NCBI GenBank assembly: GCA_021234155.1
Contig: JAJEKV010000038.1
Coordinates: 4,772,847 to 4,836,846, forward strand
Reading direction: 5' to 3'
Length of the DNA stretch: 64,000 bases
Source: Isoetes taiwanensis
Lineage: Eukaryota > Streptophyta > Lycopodiopsida > Isoetales > Isoetaceae
A program made the position numbers and the translations under genes. The notes beneath the pieces are model-generated. The model saw only the letters and a program-made list of their open reading frames with translations, was not told where the DNA came from and ran no database searches. Numbering within the stretch: position 1 is the stretch's first letter; each line of letters opens with the position of its first letter. Of this stretch, positions 34,500-47,300 are shown one piece after another.

Positions 34500-37227
34500 A
34501 GAATTACATTGTTATTGGGAGACTGGCCATAATTTTTTCATGGGTCTCCTGTGAAATTCTGTACATGTCTGTGCCTTCTATTTTTTCCATATCAATTTTA
34601 GGATATCTTACCACATGGTCTGCCGCGGAGGCTTGGGTTGTTTAGTGAGCAACATATACTTGAAATTACCCAAGAATTGATAATACAAACCACTTAAGAT
34701 AACCTCATGCACTCCAAATTTTTGCCCCATCCATCTTTGTATGAATCTTCAAGTGTGCATTTGGGTTACGTGCGCTTGAGGATGTAGAAGTCCACACCCT
34801 CTGAATTGTCTACCTTCGCATTCACCGCAAAATTGTCACCTACCTCTACCAAATTACTTGATCCATTCATTGGCTTGTTCAAGAGTCTCCTTTTTCTTCT
34901 CAACTCCCGGTTTTTAAGTCACCACCTCCCACTTTCCAAATCTACACCATGATGCGGGAGTCCCAATTATGATCCATGCAAAAAAGCGTAAACATGACGG
35001 GCATCTATGAGCAAGCCTGTTTGGTCTACTCCTGGCGGCAGTGTCGTCTGATGAATCTTCTTTGTGCCTTTGAGTGTTTCAATTTCATATTCTTCCATGT
35101 TTGCCACAACAAAGAGTTCAATTTCCCAAAAATATCTTTTTGATCTCATCTGTTTCATCGACCGGTAGATCTTTGAAATATGTACACGAAATTTTACAAT
35201 ATCTTTAGCATGCCTCGGTTGCACACCATTGGGTTTGAGTTGTTCCTTACTTAGCGACCTTTTTGATAACAAAGACCTGCACCATCATGTTCACCTTTAC
35301 CATGAGCGGTGGCAAAGTAGTTCCACACTATTTCCTTGTCATTGATTGTGAAGTACACGCCTAAGAAAAAAAAAAAGGTTTTCTGACTTGAATTGTGATG
35401 AGCAGCCATCACTCCAAACCCAATGCTTCTCATACTCTATTTCCTGTTCCTTAAGCCATGCAACATGCTTTTGTAGGCAGTGTTCCACAAATAATGAGTC
35501 ATGCACTTTATCATCAGAAATGTAAAAGTGAGTCTCTTTTATGATCTTCCTACCATTGTTGAGTCTATTCCTGATCTGCTCCAACCTTCTGTTCTTTTTT
35601 TTCTTCTTTGGGCCGGTCTTCTTACATTCCCGCACAGAACAGGAATATCAGCACTTTTGTCATGTCTATATGTTATGTGAACAAGTATAGAAACTTGAGT
35701 GCGTATGCGGTGCATTGGTAGGGGCTCATTACGGATCTTGATCTTTGTAATTTTCTGCAAAGTCAATAATGAGATACAATTGTATCTTAAAAATGATGAG
35801 ACACACTGTTTAAACTGATTGGCCTGCCAATGTGCTATGTAATTGTGTGGAACAAAATCTGATATTACCTTCTTCACTTCCTCTTGAAACTCTTTGGGAC
35901 TTCTCTCCTTCTGTACTAATCTCAAGACAGGTTTGTACCTCAAAGCCTTTCTTGGATCCCTGAATTCTCTGTCCTGGTCCACAGGTTGCTTTTCAAATGT
36001 CTTCCAAGTAACTAGTACTGAACCCGTGCCATCCATTTCCTGTGGACATTTTCTAATTCTATCCAACCCACATTTTTTACACGCCAACATCAAGCAGTTA
36101 TGATCAAACCACTCCTCATCATCACCTTTGCTGCAGACCACTTGTCTCCATAAATCACTGGTGCACTTGATTGTATGCTCCTTGGCTGCACATTCTGGGC
36201 CAGGGCCACAAATCTCACAGTGGCAGTTGCAATTGTCATGAACTCCACCCGATTTTCTCATGCTGTTCAATCCCTGCATGATGTATTCAAATTTCAAGTG
36301 GTAAATGCAACAGCATGTATGCCTCTCACGCATCCTCCTTACAAAACTCGGTTTCAACCTCTCAAAAGTCTGCAATGCAATTTTGATATGAGGATTCTCC
36401 TCTCTAAACCTGAGGTAGAATTGCAAGCTACTTGAAATCGTGTGAATGCCAAATAAATGCTACATATAATGAACCCTACAATATAGGATGAATACTTACT
36501 TGGCTGACTTCAAGAAGGTGAATTGGATGTTCCATCTTTATTCCTGTCTCTGATACATACTTCCTCACGTCTTTCTTGTATGGAGAAACTCTTGTATTTT
36601 CTGTCCAGAACTTGATAACAGCTTCTCTATTGTAATCTAACATGCTATCCATCCGCTTCCTCCTCCTGAACATTGACCAAGGTCCTTCCCCTTTGTTAGC
36701 TTGCACCCTTCTTTGAAAAGCATTTGAAATTGTTTTTACGGGGATCTTTGAGCAATCGGCCACTTACGCTTGATTCAATGGCTTGACACCATTTCTACTG
36801 CTGCTTTGCCATTATCGTGGTGGACTTCCTTGCCGCGAAGCATGCCATGATTCCTCTCAAACTTATGTTCTTGCATTGTTTCCTTCAAATTCTTCACCAT
36901 TTGCTCGGCCATAGTAACCTGCTTAGATTTCTTTATAGAAGCAATTGGTAAATCCCTTGCCCTCCAAAGAAGACTGTCAAGGATGCGGCCTTTGTCATTG
37001 TCATCAACATTTGTACTAATTTGGTTGAATACTTCATAAATTTCTCCTGAAATTTCTCTTATTCTGCGGTCACTCAGTCTCAATTTCTTATTCTTCTTTG
37101 AAGGCGAATCTTCAGAAGGGGAATTCTTCTTCATTACCTTCTTTGCATACAATCTCTGCCTCTGATCTTTCTTCCTTGCTGCATCAATGGCTCTGTAAAT
37201 TGAATGGGGAGAGGAATTGGGCTTCAT
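34500..37227 (-). pseudogene. DDE-transposase-like gene, broken (resembles a metazoan transposon-protein family)
   Basis: Minus-strand pieces in order. 37227-36775 is a Lys/Arg-rich N-terminal part. 36763-36476 reads AVIKFWTENTRVSP and KKDVRK. 36426-35539 has FYLRFREENPHIKI, a cysteine cluster CCCIYH, CNCHCEICGPGPEC and CKKCGLDRIRKC. In another frame DFAENY occurs (35750-35771). Then come WSDGCSSQFKS (about 35400), FATAHGKGEHDGAG (about 35300) and, after shifts, EEYEIETLKGT. The series DFAENY ... SDG-SQ-K ... HGK-DG-G, with Asp residues plausibly catalytic, matches an abundant family in invertebrate genomes as I remember it. Several frameshifts and stops make it dead. No terminal inverted repeats were found. 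Confidence 0.6.
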
Positions 37228-38177
37228 CTATCCCGGATTTCTGTGTATTGCAAAATTGGTGAGGGCAAATTGTTGAATTTCGGTTCAGGCAATTCTTGGA
37301 AACAATTAGTCCCTCTATTTTGCTTGAATTCAAGATGGGTTAGCCCGCCATCCAGGAATATGGCGGGCTACAGGCATTCATGTTTCCGGCACCAAACATG
37401 TTCATGATTCTCTCAGCCTGTCATTTGATGGGCGCGCACCCTACATGTCAATACTTCAATCACGCACGTCGTGTTTAAAACACACCTATTTTAAGCACTT
37501 GTAAGCGGCGTCCGGACGGTGATTTCTGCTACCCAGTACCGATTTTGCACCCCAATACATCTGAGTATCTAAGCTAGCAAGTGAAAGAGAGGCTTTGCTT
37601 AAGCATGGGTTTGGAATAAAAGAACTCAAAAGCTGATGTAGCAGTAACGCATCGGGGATAAGATCCACACCAACTGCTTGAAGGATCAAATGGCAGCTCT
37701 AGGAACTCACCTGCACAGTGGAATTTGAGGTTGTTTGTCTACTGCATAAAGGAATGGAAAATGCCTTGTTCGTTGCGCAAAAGATATCAGACATTACCAA
37801 TTTGCAGTTTGTAAATGCCGCAAGTTCAAGAATGCAAAGTTCAGAAGCTGGCCTTCATAAAGGAATTGGCAATTTCGGACTTTACATGCCAAAATGAATT
37901 GCAAAGATTCTGTTCATGCAGGAAACAAAATTGAATTTGCAAAAACAACTTGCAAATAAAAGAAAAGTATAAGAACATCAATGGGCAAAAGAGGTTACAG
38001 AGCCATGGAAGTGCCTCAGCACCCATAGTATTTGCGGGCATTGCACCATGTATAGAAAATGCTACTGTATAACTGAACATCTTATCTGCGAATGATATTG
38101 TGAAATCGAAGCTTGGCCGCAAATACATGCCAGCTAAACAAAGAATCAATGCTCTGATTTTGAAGAATTCTTTTTCT
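37228..38177. other. No gene recognised
   Basis: Flank between the DDE-like gene and LINE copy L3. Short frames on both strands carry no motif. A palindromic GCGTCCGGACG element is at 37507. Confidence 0.35.
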
Positions 38178-38690
38178 CAGATCGTTGCCCTCTCTGTGGC
38201 CAACGTGTTGAAACTATTGAACACTGCTTCTTCTTGTGCGATCATCTACGGCTTGCTTGGGAGTAGTTGTTCACTCTTTTCAGTGTGTCTCTCACTAGCC
38301 AGGAGATCCTACTTGCACTTTATCCCCCTGTTTGGCCTAGCTTGCGTAAGCGGGCATTTCATCTTGCTTCTAGTTGGATTTTGTGGTCTATCTGGCAGAG
38401 GCGACGTTTGTGGATTTTCCATGGTGCACGCATCTCTGATCAGCAGCTTCTCCATTGTGCTCAGCAGAAGATCACTAAAGCTTATCGTTGCTCATCTCTA
38501 GCTGATGATAAAAAAGAGATAATTTGGCAGACATATTTATGGTGTTCTTCTTATGCATAGACGGGTGTTTTTGCCTAGTTGGGTCAGCCTATCCACTAGG
38601 GTTTTATTCCTGTCTGTGCATTATGTATTGTGCCTTTGTTCTTGTCAATAAAAAGAGCCTCACGTTCTTCAAAAAAAAGTTTCTTTTTCT
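38168..38690 (+). mobile_element. LINE copy L3, 5'-truncated, 10-bp target duplication
   Basis: The element body runs 38178-38680 and starts inside the zf-RVT domain: CPLCGQRVETIEHCFFLCDH, the Cys/His motif at the end of plant LINE reverse transcriptases. A SSWILWSIWQRRRLWIFHG block and a C-terminus ending SSYA follow. An in-frame TAG follows RLAWE. It ends in eight A. TTCTTTTTCT flanks both sides (38168-38177, 38681-38690), although this is a pyrimidine run of low complexity. The protein is homologous to L1 at 40.7-41.9 kb. Confidence 0.8.
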
Positions 38691-40079
38691 AGCCATTTCG
38701 ACTTGCTTATCTCTGCATGAAGAAGTTAAACAAGTAATTAAAAAAGTTAGATTATTACTGCACACTTTTACCATTGCAACCAAAAACATTTTAAATTCTC
38801 TACTTATGTCTCATTTATTTTCCTTGCCAACATCCACTGAGAACACTAACATATGTAGCATTATCAGGCTTCAAGTCCTCTTGTTCCATTTCTTGAGAAT
38901 ATTGGAGGGCTACTTTCCCATACCATTATGCCATGCACAACCTGCAATAATACTTGTTCATGAAAAAGCAGTTCTTCTGTGCATTGTCTCTAACACTTAT
39001 TACATACTCATAAGTGTATTTTCAACAAAGCTGTTTGGTTTTATTGGATTTTTAATATAATAGGCATGGATCTTTTTACCATCTCTACAGAAGGCGCACA
39101 AAACTCATTTCACATACCTCGGTCCTTGAATGATCCAGAAAACCCTCCATCTCATGGTGTCCAAGTGAAATACTATTGTAATGAAGGCTATATTTAAGCT
39201 GCCTTTGGGAATTGTATCCTGCATAATCGACAGGTCAAATCCATCACCAGTCATTCCATTAAGGCAATTCATTTAAACCATGGTTATGGGCCTCGTCAAA
39301 ATTTCCAAACACTTCTTTAGCGTATAATATTTGTAAACAATTCATCATAGACGAATTAAAATGTAAAAATGGAATGGGCAGCATTGCTTACCCTGGATCC
39401 ATCTTGTTTAAAGTCCTATAGTGCATATAAGGGTTGAACTGCCTGCCCATAGTTTTCATGTAGCAGCTAGCGATCCAATCATAACCAGTTGAAGCCGTTC
39501 CTGTCATAAACAAAAACAACACCATTTGCAAAAACGAATTCATACCGTGTTTAATCTCCAACGACTTCAACAGGAGCATCCCTTCAGTGACTTTACACAT
39601 CTGCTTATCTGAGCTTAATTCTTCGAAAAAAAAGCTTGAACTAACCTACTATTTCTGTAGTTGCCATAGGCTGATATTATGCAAAGCAAACCAGAGCAAA
39701 AACAAAAACTGTCATGTTTTATGTGCTCGTCTCTTTAGCTTCTTCTATAGTTGCCGATCTGCTGCAAACTTTGGCAGGCCGATCTGTGCAGACTATGGCA
39801 GGTCTTCCAATCTGCCCAAACTTGAAGGACCCCTAAAAAAAACACTCATCTAGAAAAAACACTCATCAAATCTTGACCATAGAATCAAGGCCCTATCAAA
39901 TCTCAACCTTAGAAATTAGGACGTGGTCCATTACTTACACTAAAACATTATAATATAATATTTTATTCTATTTGTCCAGCGCAATTTTTCTAAGCATATT
40001 CTGAATATTTGATGTTTGTGTGCGTGATAAGGTGTGTTTGACCTGTTCCTACTGATCTCAATTTCAAAAAAACTTCCTT
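38691..40079. other. No gene recognised
   Basis: AT-rich spacer; the 178-codon plus-strand frame reaching into it from L3 is a readthrough of LINE and flank and lacks motifs. At 39750-39835 GGCAGGCCGATCTG-like words repeat. Confidence 0.4.
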
Positions 40080-40700
40080 AGATGCCCAAGTCTGTCATTT
40101 CTAATTTTGATTTTAGAAATTCTTTGCAAGTGTTTAAAATTCCAAGAGCATTTGCTACCATTATGCAATTTTCTATATAGAGAGCTGTATTGCAGAAATT
40201 TTCTCCTTGTTTAAGAACATATAAATTGCCTTCATATAAATTGCCTTCACTTTGCAACTTTCAAACTTATTCTTTCTCAGACACTTCCTCCTTATATTTA
40301 GCATTTAAGGATGTTGTAGTTACGCCTAAATGATGCAACTCTAAGTCTTTCGCATTTGCATATTCCAAAAGTATTTGGATGCTAGTCAGTTTAACAATAT
40401 GTGAGAGAGTCTCATCAAAATCCAAGCCTTTCCTCTATGAAAAACCCTTTGCCACTAATCTAGCTTTAAATTTTTGAGTTTTGCCATCAGCACTGAAGCT
40501 TGTAGATCCACTTGTGGTTTTTCCACCAATTCATTTCGAAGGACATCATTACATCTTGCATGGCGTGTTTTCATTCAATGGAATGTTCACTAGTTATAGC
40601 TTCTTCATATGATTCTGGAATATTTGCTTTAAGGATGACCATAACATTATAAATGTCCAAGCCCTCATTTCCTCCTTTTTTTCTACCTTTTTTATCTCCC
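40080..40700 (-). pseudogene. Ty1/copia reverse transcriptase fragment
   Basis: The minus strand at about 40290-40510 reads ADGKTQKFKARLVAKGFS, then LDFDETLSHIVKLTSIQILL and DLELHHLGVTTTSLNAKYKE. This is the copia RT block KARLVAKGF-Q---DY-ETFSPV-----IR-LL, LELHQMDVKTAFLNG-L-EE. A TAG interrupts it after GFS. A SKLEMTDLGI stretch near 40100 corresponds to the later F-MKDLG motif. LTRs are not visible. It is an old fragment of an LTR retrotransposon, cut off by the LINE poly(T) at 40731. Confidence 0.8.
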
Positions 40701-40728
40701 AAATCTACTTGTATCAAAGTTAAGCTCT

Positions 40729-40730
<2 letters not shown>

Positions 40731-40774
<44 letters not shown>

Positions 40775-41930
40775 AAGGACGACAAACTCTTATTCAATAT
40801 TCCAGAAGAAGTACACATATAGATGCAGAGATAGAAATAAAATCTCAGCAGACAAAGATAATCCACTGAGTGCAGCCACCTGTCTATGCATAAGATAAGA
40901 TACCCAAATATTCCTCAAAAATCAAACGTTTTTTCTCAGGAGCAAGTTGAGAACGTAGATATGGCTTCACCAATCTGCCTTGCGTCTCGTGAAGAAGTTG
41001 GTCGACACTAATTGATAAGCCTTTGAAGTTTTTTTTTTTTTGAAGGACAACAATCTATTATCAAGGAATATCAAGATACATACAAGGGACATGTGACATG
41101 GGACTCAAAACCTAGAGGACGAGATGGTCCACTAAGCAAAACCACCCAAACACAGTACATAATCATACTCCTTGTGCCACCTTGAGGCGTTTAATGGCCT
41201 CATCACCATCAACATGTTCTGCAACATCGGATGATCATCAACAGACATCAAGTTATCATGCCACTGAATAGAACGAGGCAGGATAGCCTCGTGAGATGAC
41301 ATAACCGACTTCTTCCTCGCTGCCTTCTTCCAATTGACCTGTTGCCATGACTCTTTAGCGCACTGAAGATTAGGACCATCAGCTATAACAACCTCAGAAA
41401 CATGAGAAGCAGAAGCAACAATGGGGAGAGTGGTAGGAACTATAGCTGCAGTTGATGGTGCTAAGGACGACACCATTGGAACTGTGTGTAGAGCATCTTC
41501 CATAGCCGAGGAATGCAAGACAACTGGAAAAGGTTGATCATAAATAGATGAAGAAATAATAGTAGGAGCTTGAACCTGAGAAGAATGTTGAACACATGCC
41601 TGAGATGCACGAGTACCTCGACGAAAGCTAGCAAAAGCCTCCTTATCAGGAAACAAAACGGGCTAATTCTGGACCGTTCAGAAGCTTAAGATCCAACTTC
41701 TTATACCAAGACCCGCTCTTCCAATCTGGCCTTTGAAGATACACACTTGTCTTCTTTTCCAAATAGATAAGCCTTTGAAGATACACACTTGTCTTCTTTT
41801 CCAAATAGACCACGATAACCAGCCTGAAGCTAAGTGGAAAGCCTGTTGCTGCAAGCTGTTCCAAGTGGAAGGATAAATGGTGAGAAGCACCTGCTAGCTA
41901 GTCAAGACCATATGGAAGAGAGATAGTAAC
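40731..41930 (-). mobile_element. LINE copy L1 (host of nested insertion)
   Basis: A run of 43 T at 40731-40773 is the poly(A) tail of a minus-strand LINE. Its C-terminal frame ends EEYLGILSYA, like L3. The copy is interrupted by L2 (41029-41765) and resumes at 41781. Skipping L2 and one 15-bp duplicate rejoins the frame SIWKRRQVCIFKG to LSISVDQLLHETQGRL, homologous to SIWQRRRLWIFHG of L3. The 5' boundary near 41930 is approximate. Confidence 0.8.
41029..41765 (-). mobile_element. LINE copy L2 nested in L1, 15-bp target duplication
   Basis: GATAAGCCTTTGAAG occurs exactly at 41014-41028 and 41766-41780. Between them lies a minus-strand LINE with a 12-T tail (41029-41040) and a 3' frame (41656-41132) reading QPFPVVLHSSAMEDAL and GPNLQCAKESW, the same family as the copy at 2618-3067. 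Its 5' end is truncated inside the RT tail, which makes an apparent 42-bp tandem repeat at the junction with L1 (about 41733-41810). The 174-codon frame is LINE sequence and is not a host gene. Confidence 0.85.
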
Positions 41931-42467
41931 CATGACCAGTCGTTGTCCTTCTTTTGTTTGGAATCCTTGCAAGTGTAGGCTCTATAACCTTGATGCTAAT
42001 TGTTGGTGCTCTAATAGTCTCAGAATAATTGCTTTTCTCATAATGAACTTCTCTCATCACCATTTTGTTCATAATCATCTAAACTGTCATCATCTAGGTC
42101 TAAAACAATAAGCTTATTTTTAGATTTTTCCATTCTTATTGGCATCTATTTTGGAGTCTATCTTCCTAGAGTACAAAACAAACACTTGACTAGCTTTCGC
42201 TAAGCAGCATAACATACTTTTCTTCGTTCTAGGTTTGCTGAGGGGCTGTTGATTCTGTATGCTCCCTTGTCTGCAATTAGAACGATATCAAACGCATTCG
42301 CTAAGGCCCAATTGAGAATCAGTGCAAACATAATACGATTGCAAACTCTAGATAATTCTTAGCTCATGGCGCTGTTTGCTTATACAAGTTTAACTAGCAA
42401 GCATTTATTCTGAAAATTCTGGCATTTCGAGGATTATTCTTAATGAAATATTCTAATAAAATTGCAG
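41931..42467. other. No gene recognised
   Basis: AT-rich spacer. An intron of the following CNB fragment may lie in its last part. Confidence 0.35.
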
Positions 42468-43057
42468 TAAAATATTTACGCCATGTAGAACTGCTTTCAA
42501 GCCTGAGTAATGCACAATTACTGCGTTTGGCGGATTCCCTTATAGAAGTTCGGTATCAAGGGGGCGAAGAAATTGTTACAAAGGCAGGTATCTCTATCCA
42601 ACTGCTTTTATAGCTTTGCTGTAATGTCTTCTCGGGAACATTTGCTTCCTGTTCAGGACTGCAACAGAATGTTGCTTTATATATCTGAATAAACTAGGGT
42701 TTCTTAAGGCCTCTGATTTTCTTGCATGTTGCAGGATCAAGTGCATATGGCATTTCATATTATTCATCAAGGCACTGTTGAAGTAATAAGAATGCAAGAT
42801 CAACATGCTTCAGAAGATTGCGTAAGTAGTCAGCAGAGTGCAGATGTATCTGCAAAGGAAGATAAGACTCTTGAACAAAGCAATATTGGAAGCCCATCTC
42901 CTGGCAAGTTAGGAGAGGGAAGTTATTTTGGGGAGTGGATATTACAGGTGGTCCTCATCAACATATCACTGTAGTGGCTGTTGGGAATATCGTTTGCTGG
43001 ACATTGAGCAGGAAGGCATTTGATAGTGGGCTCCCTAACCAAGAACGCGGAAGATGA
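42468..43057 (+). pseudogene. Cyclic-nucleotide-binding domain fragment (PP2C/CNB/kinase-like)
   Basis: Exon-like 42468-42587 after TTGCAG reads VELLSSLSNAQLLRLADSLI. 42735-42947 after TGCAG reads FHIIHQGTVEVI, then a long acidic loop, then LGEGSYFGEWILQ. After a frameshift, 42960-43057 reads HITVVAVGNIVCW and SRKAFDSGLP. These are, in order, the start helix, phosphate-binding-cassette neighbourhood and end of a CNB domain. The wording is closest to the plant protein with PP2C, CNB and AGC-kinase domains. Neither phosphatase nor kinase exons are present, and exon phases do not fit at the first junction, so it is a dead fragment. It lies 1.2 kb upstream of the LRR kinase and is unrelated to it. 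Confidence 0.65.
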
Positions 43058-44311
43058 AATGAGGTAGATCACCAGGGGGAATGCAAACATTTAGTTAAGT
43101 TGTTTTTTTATTAGAAGCGACATTTTTCAGACAATATGCTGTGGGGAATGGCAGAATGCCAGTTCTGTTTATTGTGAGTTGGAAGTTTGAGTGTTCCATT
43201 TGGTACAAGGTTTGAAGAGAAAACATCTGGAGAAAAGGAGCAAGTTTCAGCTGTTTGTACCACATGATTTTCGAGAATTAGTTAGTGTTTCTACCCAACA
43301 TATTGTAGCCCAAATATGCAAAAATAGGGACAAAACTTGGTAGCATCTATTGTATGCTTGCTTCTTACAATGTGGGTGGCATCACCCATTTGGTTTTCAG
43401 GTGGTGGAAAGTTCAAATAAACAATTACAAGATTGACCCCAAAAATGAATTTAATTCTTGTTTCTATATCACAGTACCACCAACCAATCGTGAATTCCAA
43501 CCCCTTGAGTTGATGTGCGGCATTCAAGAACAATTTCAGCACAAAGAAATACGAAAGTATCTTAATTCTGGGACTATTATTTGATCTATGCATTGTGGAA
43601 TATAACTCGACAAAAATCTGCATGTAAAATCATGTGTAACCTCTGCTATTACATGGCAAGGGACTTTTTCCATTTGAAACAAAAAGCCATATTCATTTCC
43701 AATATCCAAACTACTAGTTTTATCCAAACTACTAGTTTGACCATTATTTTGACGAGAATTCTCATCTATCGATATGATTAAGGCAAGTTGAAGTTGAAGA
43801 ATAGAAAGATTGTTTATTGTTAGCAACCCCTTTATGCGTTAGCATAGGCCACATTTGGCAGCATCCAGAGGAGACTGAAAGGGCGGTCAGGTAAAGATCC
43901 TTGTGTTCCCCTGAGCACCTCTTGTAGAGGAGCTCAGGTTTTTGACCTGAAATTCATTCTGGACAGTGAAGTCAAGATTCGTTCTGTCGTCTTGTAGATT
44001 TATACAACCGATATTTCAACAGATATAAGTTGTCTTTTGTGCTAAAATTCCTCCGGTTCATGCCTCCGATTGATGGGAACGAGGCAACTCGTGTGCAAAT
44101 CGACCTTGCAAAGAGGTCGCGAAGCTCGTGGGAAGTTATTCTAAGCAAGTTAGGCGTGCCAAATGTTATTAATGACGTCGCCACAGTATTCGTGCTTATT
44201 TTTAACTCGGTATTTTAGCAAAGAAGAAATGTCGAGGAGCCCAACAAAAAAATGGTCGTCTAAACACGTATCTAAGACTTTGTCGTGAAGCGTTGCTGGA
44301 TATAACTGAAC
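43058..44311. other. Upstream region of the LRR kinase; one hairpin
   Basis: No gene recognised. CCTGAGCACCTC and GAGGAGCTCAGG form a near-perfect 12-bp-arm hairpin at 43911-43939, about 370 bp before the kinase start. ACTACTAGTTT occurs twice at 43708-43737. A TATA box cannot be chosen with confidence; TTTATACAA lies at about 43999. Confidence 0.4.
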
Positions 44312-47300
44312 GTGATGGGGAGCAGCAGCCAATTTATGAGTTCCATGGCACCAACTATCCTTTATGGAGTTATCTGCATGGCTATGATTCTTATCCATCT
44401 TCCCCATATTACTCAGTCTGCCAGTTCTCAGGCTTTGGCGCTGCTAAGCTTCAAAGCAAACATAACCTCTGATCCACAAAATATTCTGGCCAATTGGACT
44501 GAAAACAGCCTTGTATGCAGCTGGAAGGGAATTACATGCATCACCCATCATGTTTCTCGTCTGGACTTGAGTAATTTTCAGCTCAGTGGCACCATATCTC
44601 CTCAGATTGGAGGCTTGCGTTATCTCAGGTACTTCAATCTCTCCCATAACCAATTTTTTGGTCCTATACCTACCCAGTTGTCTTTCTGCTCTTTGCTGGA
44701 CACCATAGATCTACAAGAAAATTATCTGGTTGGTTCCTTGCCTTCTAGTCTTGGAAATTTGTCCAGACTTAGCTACTTGGATGTGTCCTATAATAACTTG
44801 ACTGGTAGCATTCCAAATTCTATCGGAACTTTAAGCAAGTTAAGGACCTTGGATTTAAGTTACAACCTTTTTACACGCACCATACCTGTATCACTCAGCA
44901 ATTGTTCTTTGCTGCGCACTTTGAATCTGGATGCCAATATTTTATCAGGATCAGTACCAGAGGAGCTTGGAAGGCTTCACAGGTTGGAAACCCTCATCTT
45001 GGGTACTCTGGTTGGGCAAGCTGTTGGTGTTGGAGATTTTGCCAACAATTTAACAGGGCCAATACCTGCTTCTCTTTCAAATTGCACCAATCTTAGAATA
45101 TTGTCAATCAATAGAAACAAATTGAGTGGCTCTATTCCTGACTCATGGGCTGGCCTTAAATCATTGCAGAATTTTTAGCTTTTGGCAAAATCAATTGACT
45201 GGAACCTTACCTGTCTCTTTGGCCAATTGCACTCAGCTCCTTTATGTGGATTTAGGGGACAACAGTCTTACTGGCACCATTCCTTCTGAATATGGTTATT
45301 TAGCCAATCTTGATTCTCTTCATCTTGGCAATAATAGGCTAACTGGTTCCATCCCATCCAGCCTTGGAAACTGCACGAATTTGCAATATAAATTATGGCT
45401 TCATGGCAATTCCTTGACTGGTCAAATACCTGACTCCATATGGACGCTCTATAAGTTAACATCACTGCTACTCGAGAATAATTCCTTTATAGGTGAAATT
45501 CCTCCTCAAATTGGGAACCTTAGTGAACTCATATATCTGTATCTTGGAAACAACTCCTTCTCAGGTAATTTGCCTTCCAGCTTAGGCCAGTTAAAAAACG
45601 TGCAAGCATTGCATTTACATGCAAACAAGTTTGAGGGACCAATTCCAGAGACACTCGGACTCTGCAGCCAACTCAATCATCTGTATCTTCATGAGAATAA
45701 GCTGAGTGGACAAGTTCCTTCCAGCCTTGGGAACCTTACTCAACTCACAAGACTGTTGCTTTACTCTAACACTCTCAGTGGAAATATGCCAGAAACGCTT
45801 GGAGATAAGCTGCAATGGTTATATTTGCAGAGAAATAACTTTTCTGGAACTATTTCTGGAACAGTAGCCAGCCTTTCAAATCTCTTGTATTTAAACTTGT
45901 CAAACAACCTATTATATGGAGGTGTACCTCGACTATGTGGATCCACAATATTCCAAATCATGTCCATTAACCTTTCTGGCAATGCTCTTAGTGGTTCTAT
46001 CCCAGAAAGTTTAGAAAATTGTGTATATCTTCAGTCATTGGACCTCTCTTCCAACAACATATCAGGAGCAATACCTGGCTTCCTTAGCAGCATGATAAGT
46101 CTACATTTTCTTAATCTCTCCAACAATATATTATCCGGTTCTGTCCCTGATAATGGGATTTTTCTTAATGCAAGTGAAGCTTTCCTTGATGGGAATACTG
46201 GGCTATGTGGAACTGTTGTCAACAAGACTTGTCCGGCCACAAGCACGAGAAACACTCAAAATTTGAATTACAGATACATTATAATCATTGTTGTTGCAGC
46301 CATAGCATTTCTTGCTGTAATCTCCTGTTGTTTGTGGTACTACTACCATCACCGACCTAAGAGCTTTCCTGACGAAGGAGATGCATTACTTCCTCAACAT
46401 ATGAAATTTGATATGGATGATCTTGTGAAGGCAACTGACAACTTTAATGAATCTAACATTCTTGGATCGGGCGGCTTCAGCATTGTCTACAAAGGCATTA
46501 TTGGTGAGAATCAACTTATTGCTGTCAAGAAGATGAATATGACCAATATACACCAGACTAGAAAAGGTTTCTTCAGAGAACTTGAAACTCTTGGCAAGCT
46601 TCAACATCGCAATCTTGTCAAAGTACTTGGATATTGCAACACTTTGGATATGATGGCTATTGTGCTACAATATATGCCAAAAGGAAGCCTCAAGGACCAC
46701 TTGTATAATGCAGATCCAGCTTCATTAGATTGGAATAGACGCCTGAATATTGCGATAGGCGTAGTAGCACAAGGTCTAGTGTATCTGCACCATGAGTGCA
46801 GAGATCCCATTGCTCATTGTGATATCAAGCCACAAAATATCCTCCTTGATGATGATTTTGAAGCTCACATAGCTGACTTTGGCATTGCAAGGCTCATAGA
46901 TGATGGCACAATATCCTCATTTAAAGGAACTATTGGATATGTAGCTCCAGGTACTAGCATCATTTTCACATGTAGTATCAAAACGTTCATGATATTTTAC
47001 CTAATTATCTTTTATCTTTCCACAGAGCTTGCACATGGAAGTCCTACACCAATGAGCGATATTTATAGCTATGGCATGCTTCTTGTGGAATTGGTAACAA
47101 GGACGCAACCAACAGATAGATCATCATTATTTCTTGAAAGTGGTGATGGTATGGAAGCATACTTGAACAGAATTATGTCCAGTGATGTGAACAAATTAGT
47201 GGATGAAACTATTGCTAAAGATGCAATGGCATTGGAATCAGCAAGTAAAGTACTTAAAATTGCTGCCATGTGCCTAGCGTATAATCCAAAAATCCGGCCA

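Noticed and set aside
38524-39060. 178-codon plus-strand frame
   Set aside because: It starts in the LINE L3 tail and runs into AT-rich flank; no domain and Phe/Leu-rich composition typical of random AT DNA.
41132-41656. 174-codon minus-strand gene
   Set aside because: It is the 3' part of LINE L2, homologous to the copy at 2.6 kb with poly(A) and target duplication.
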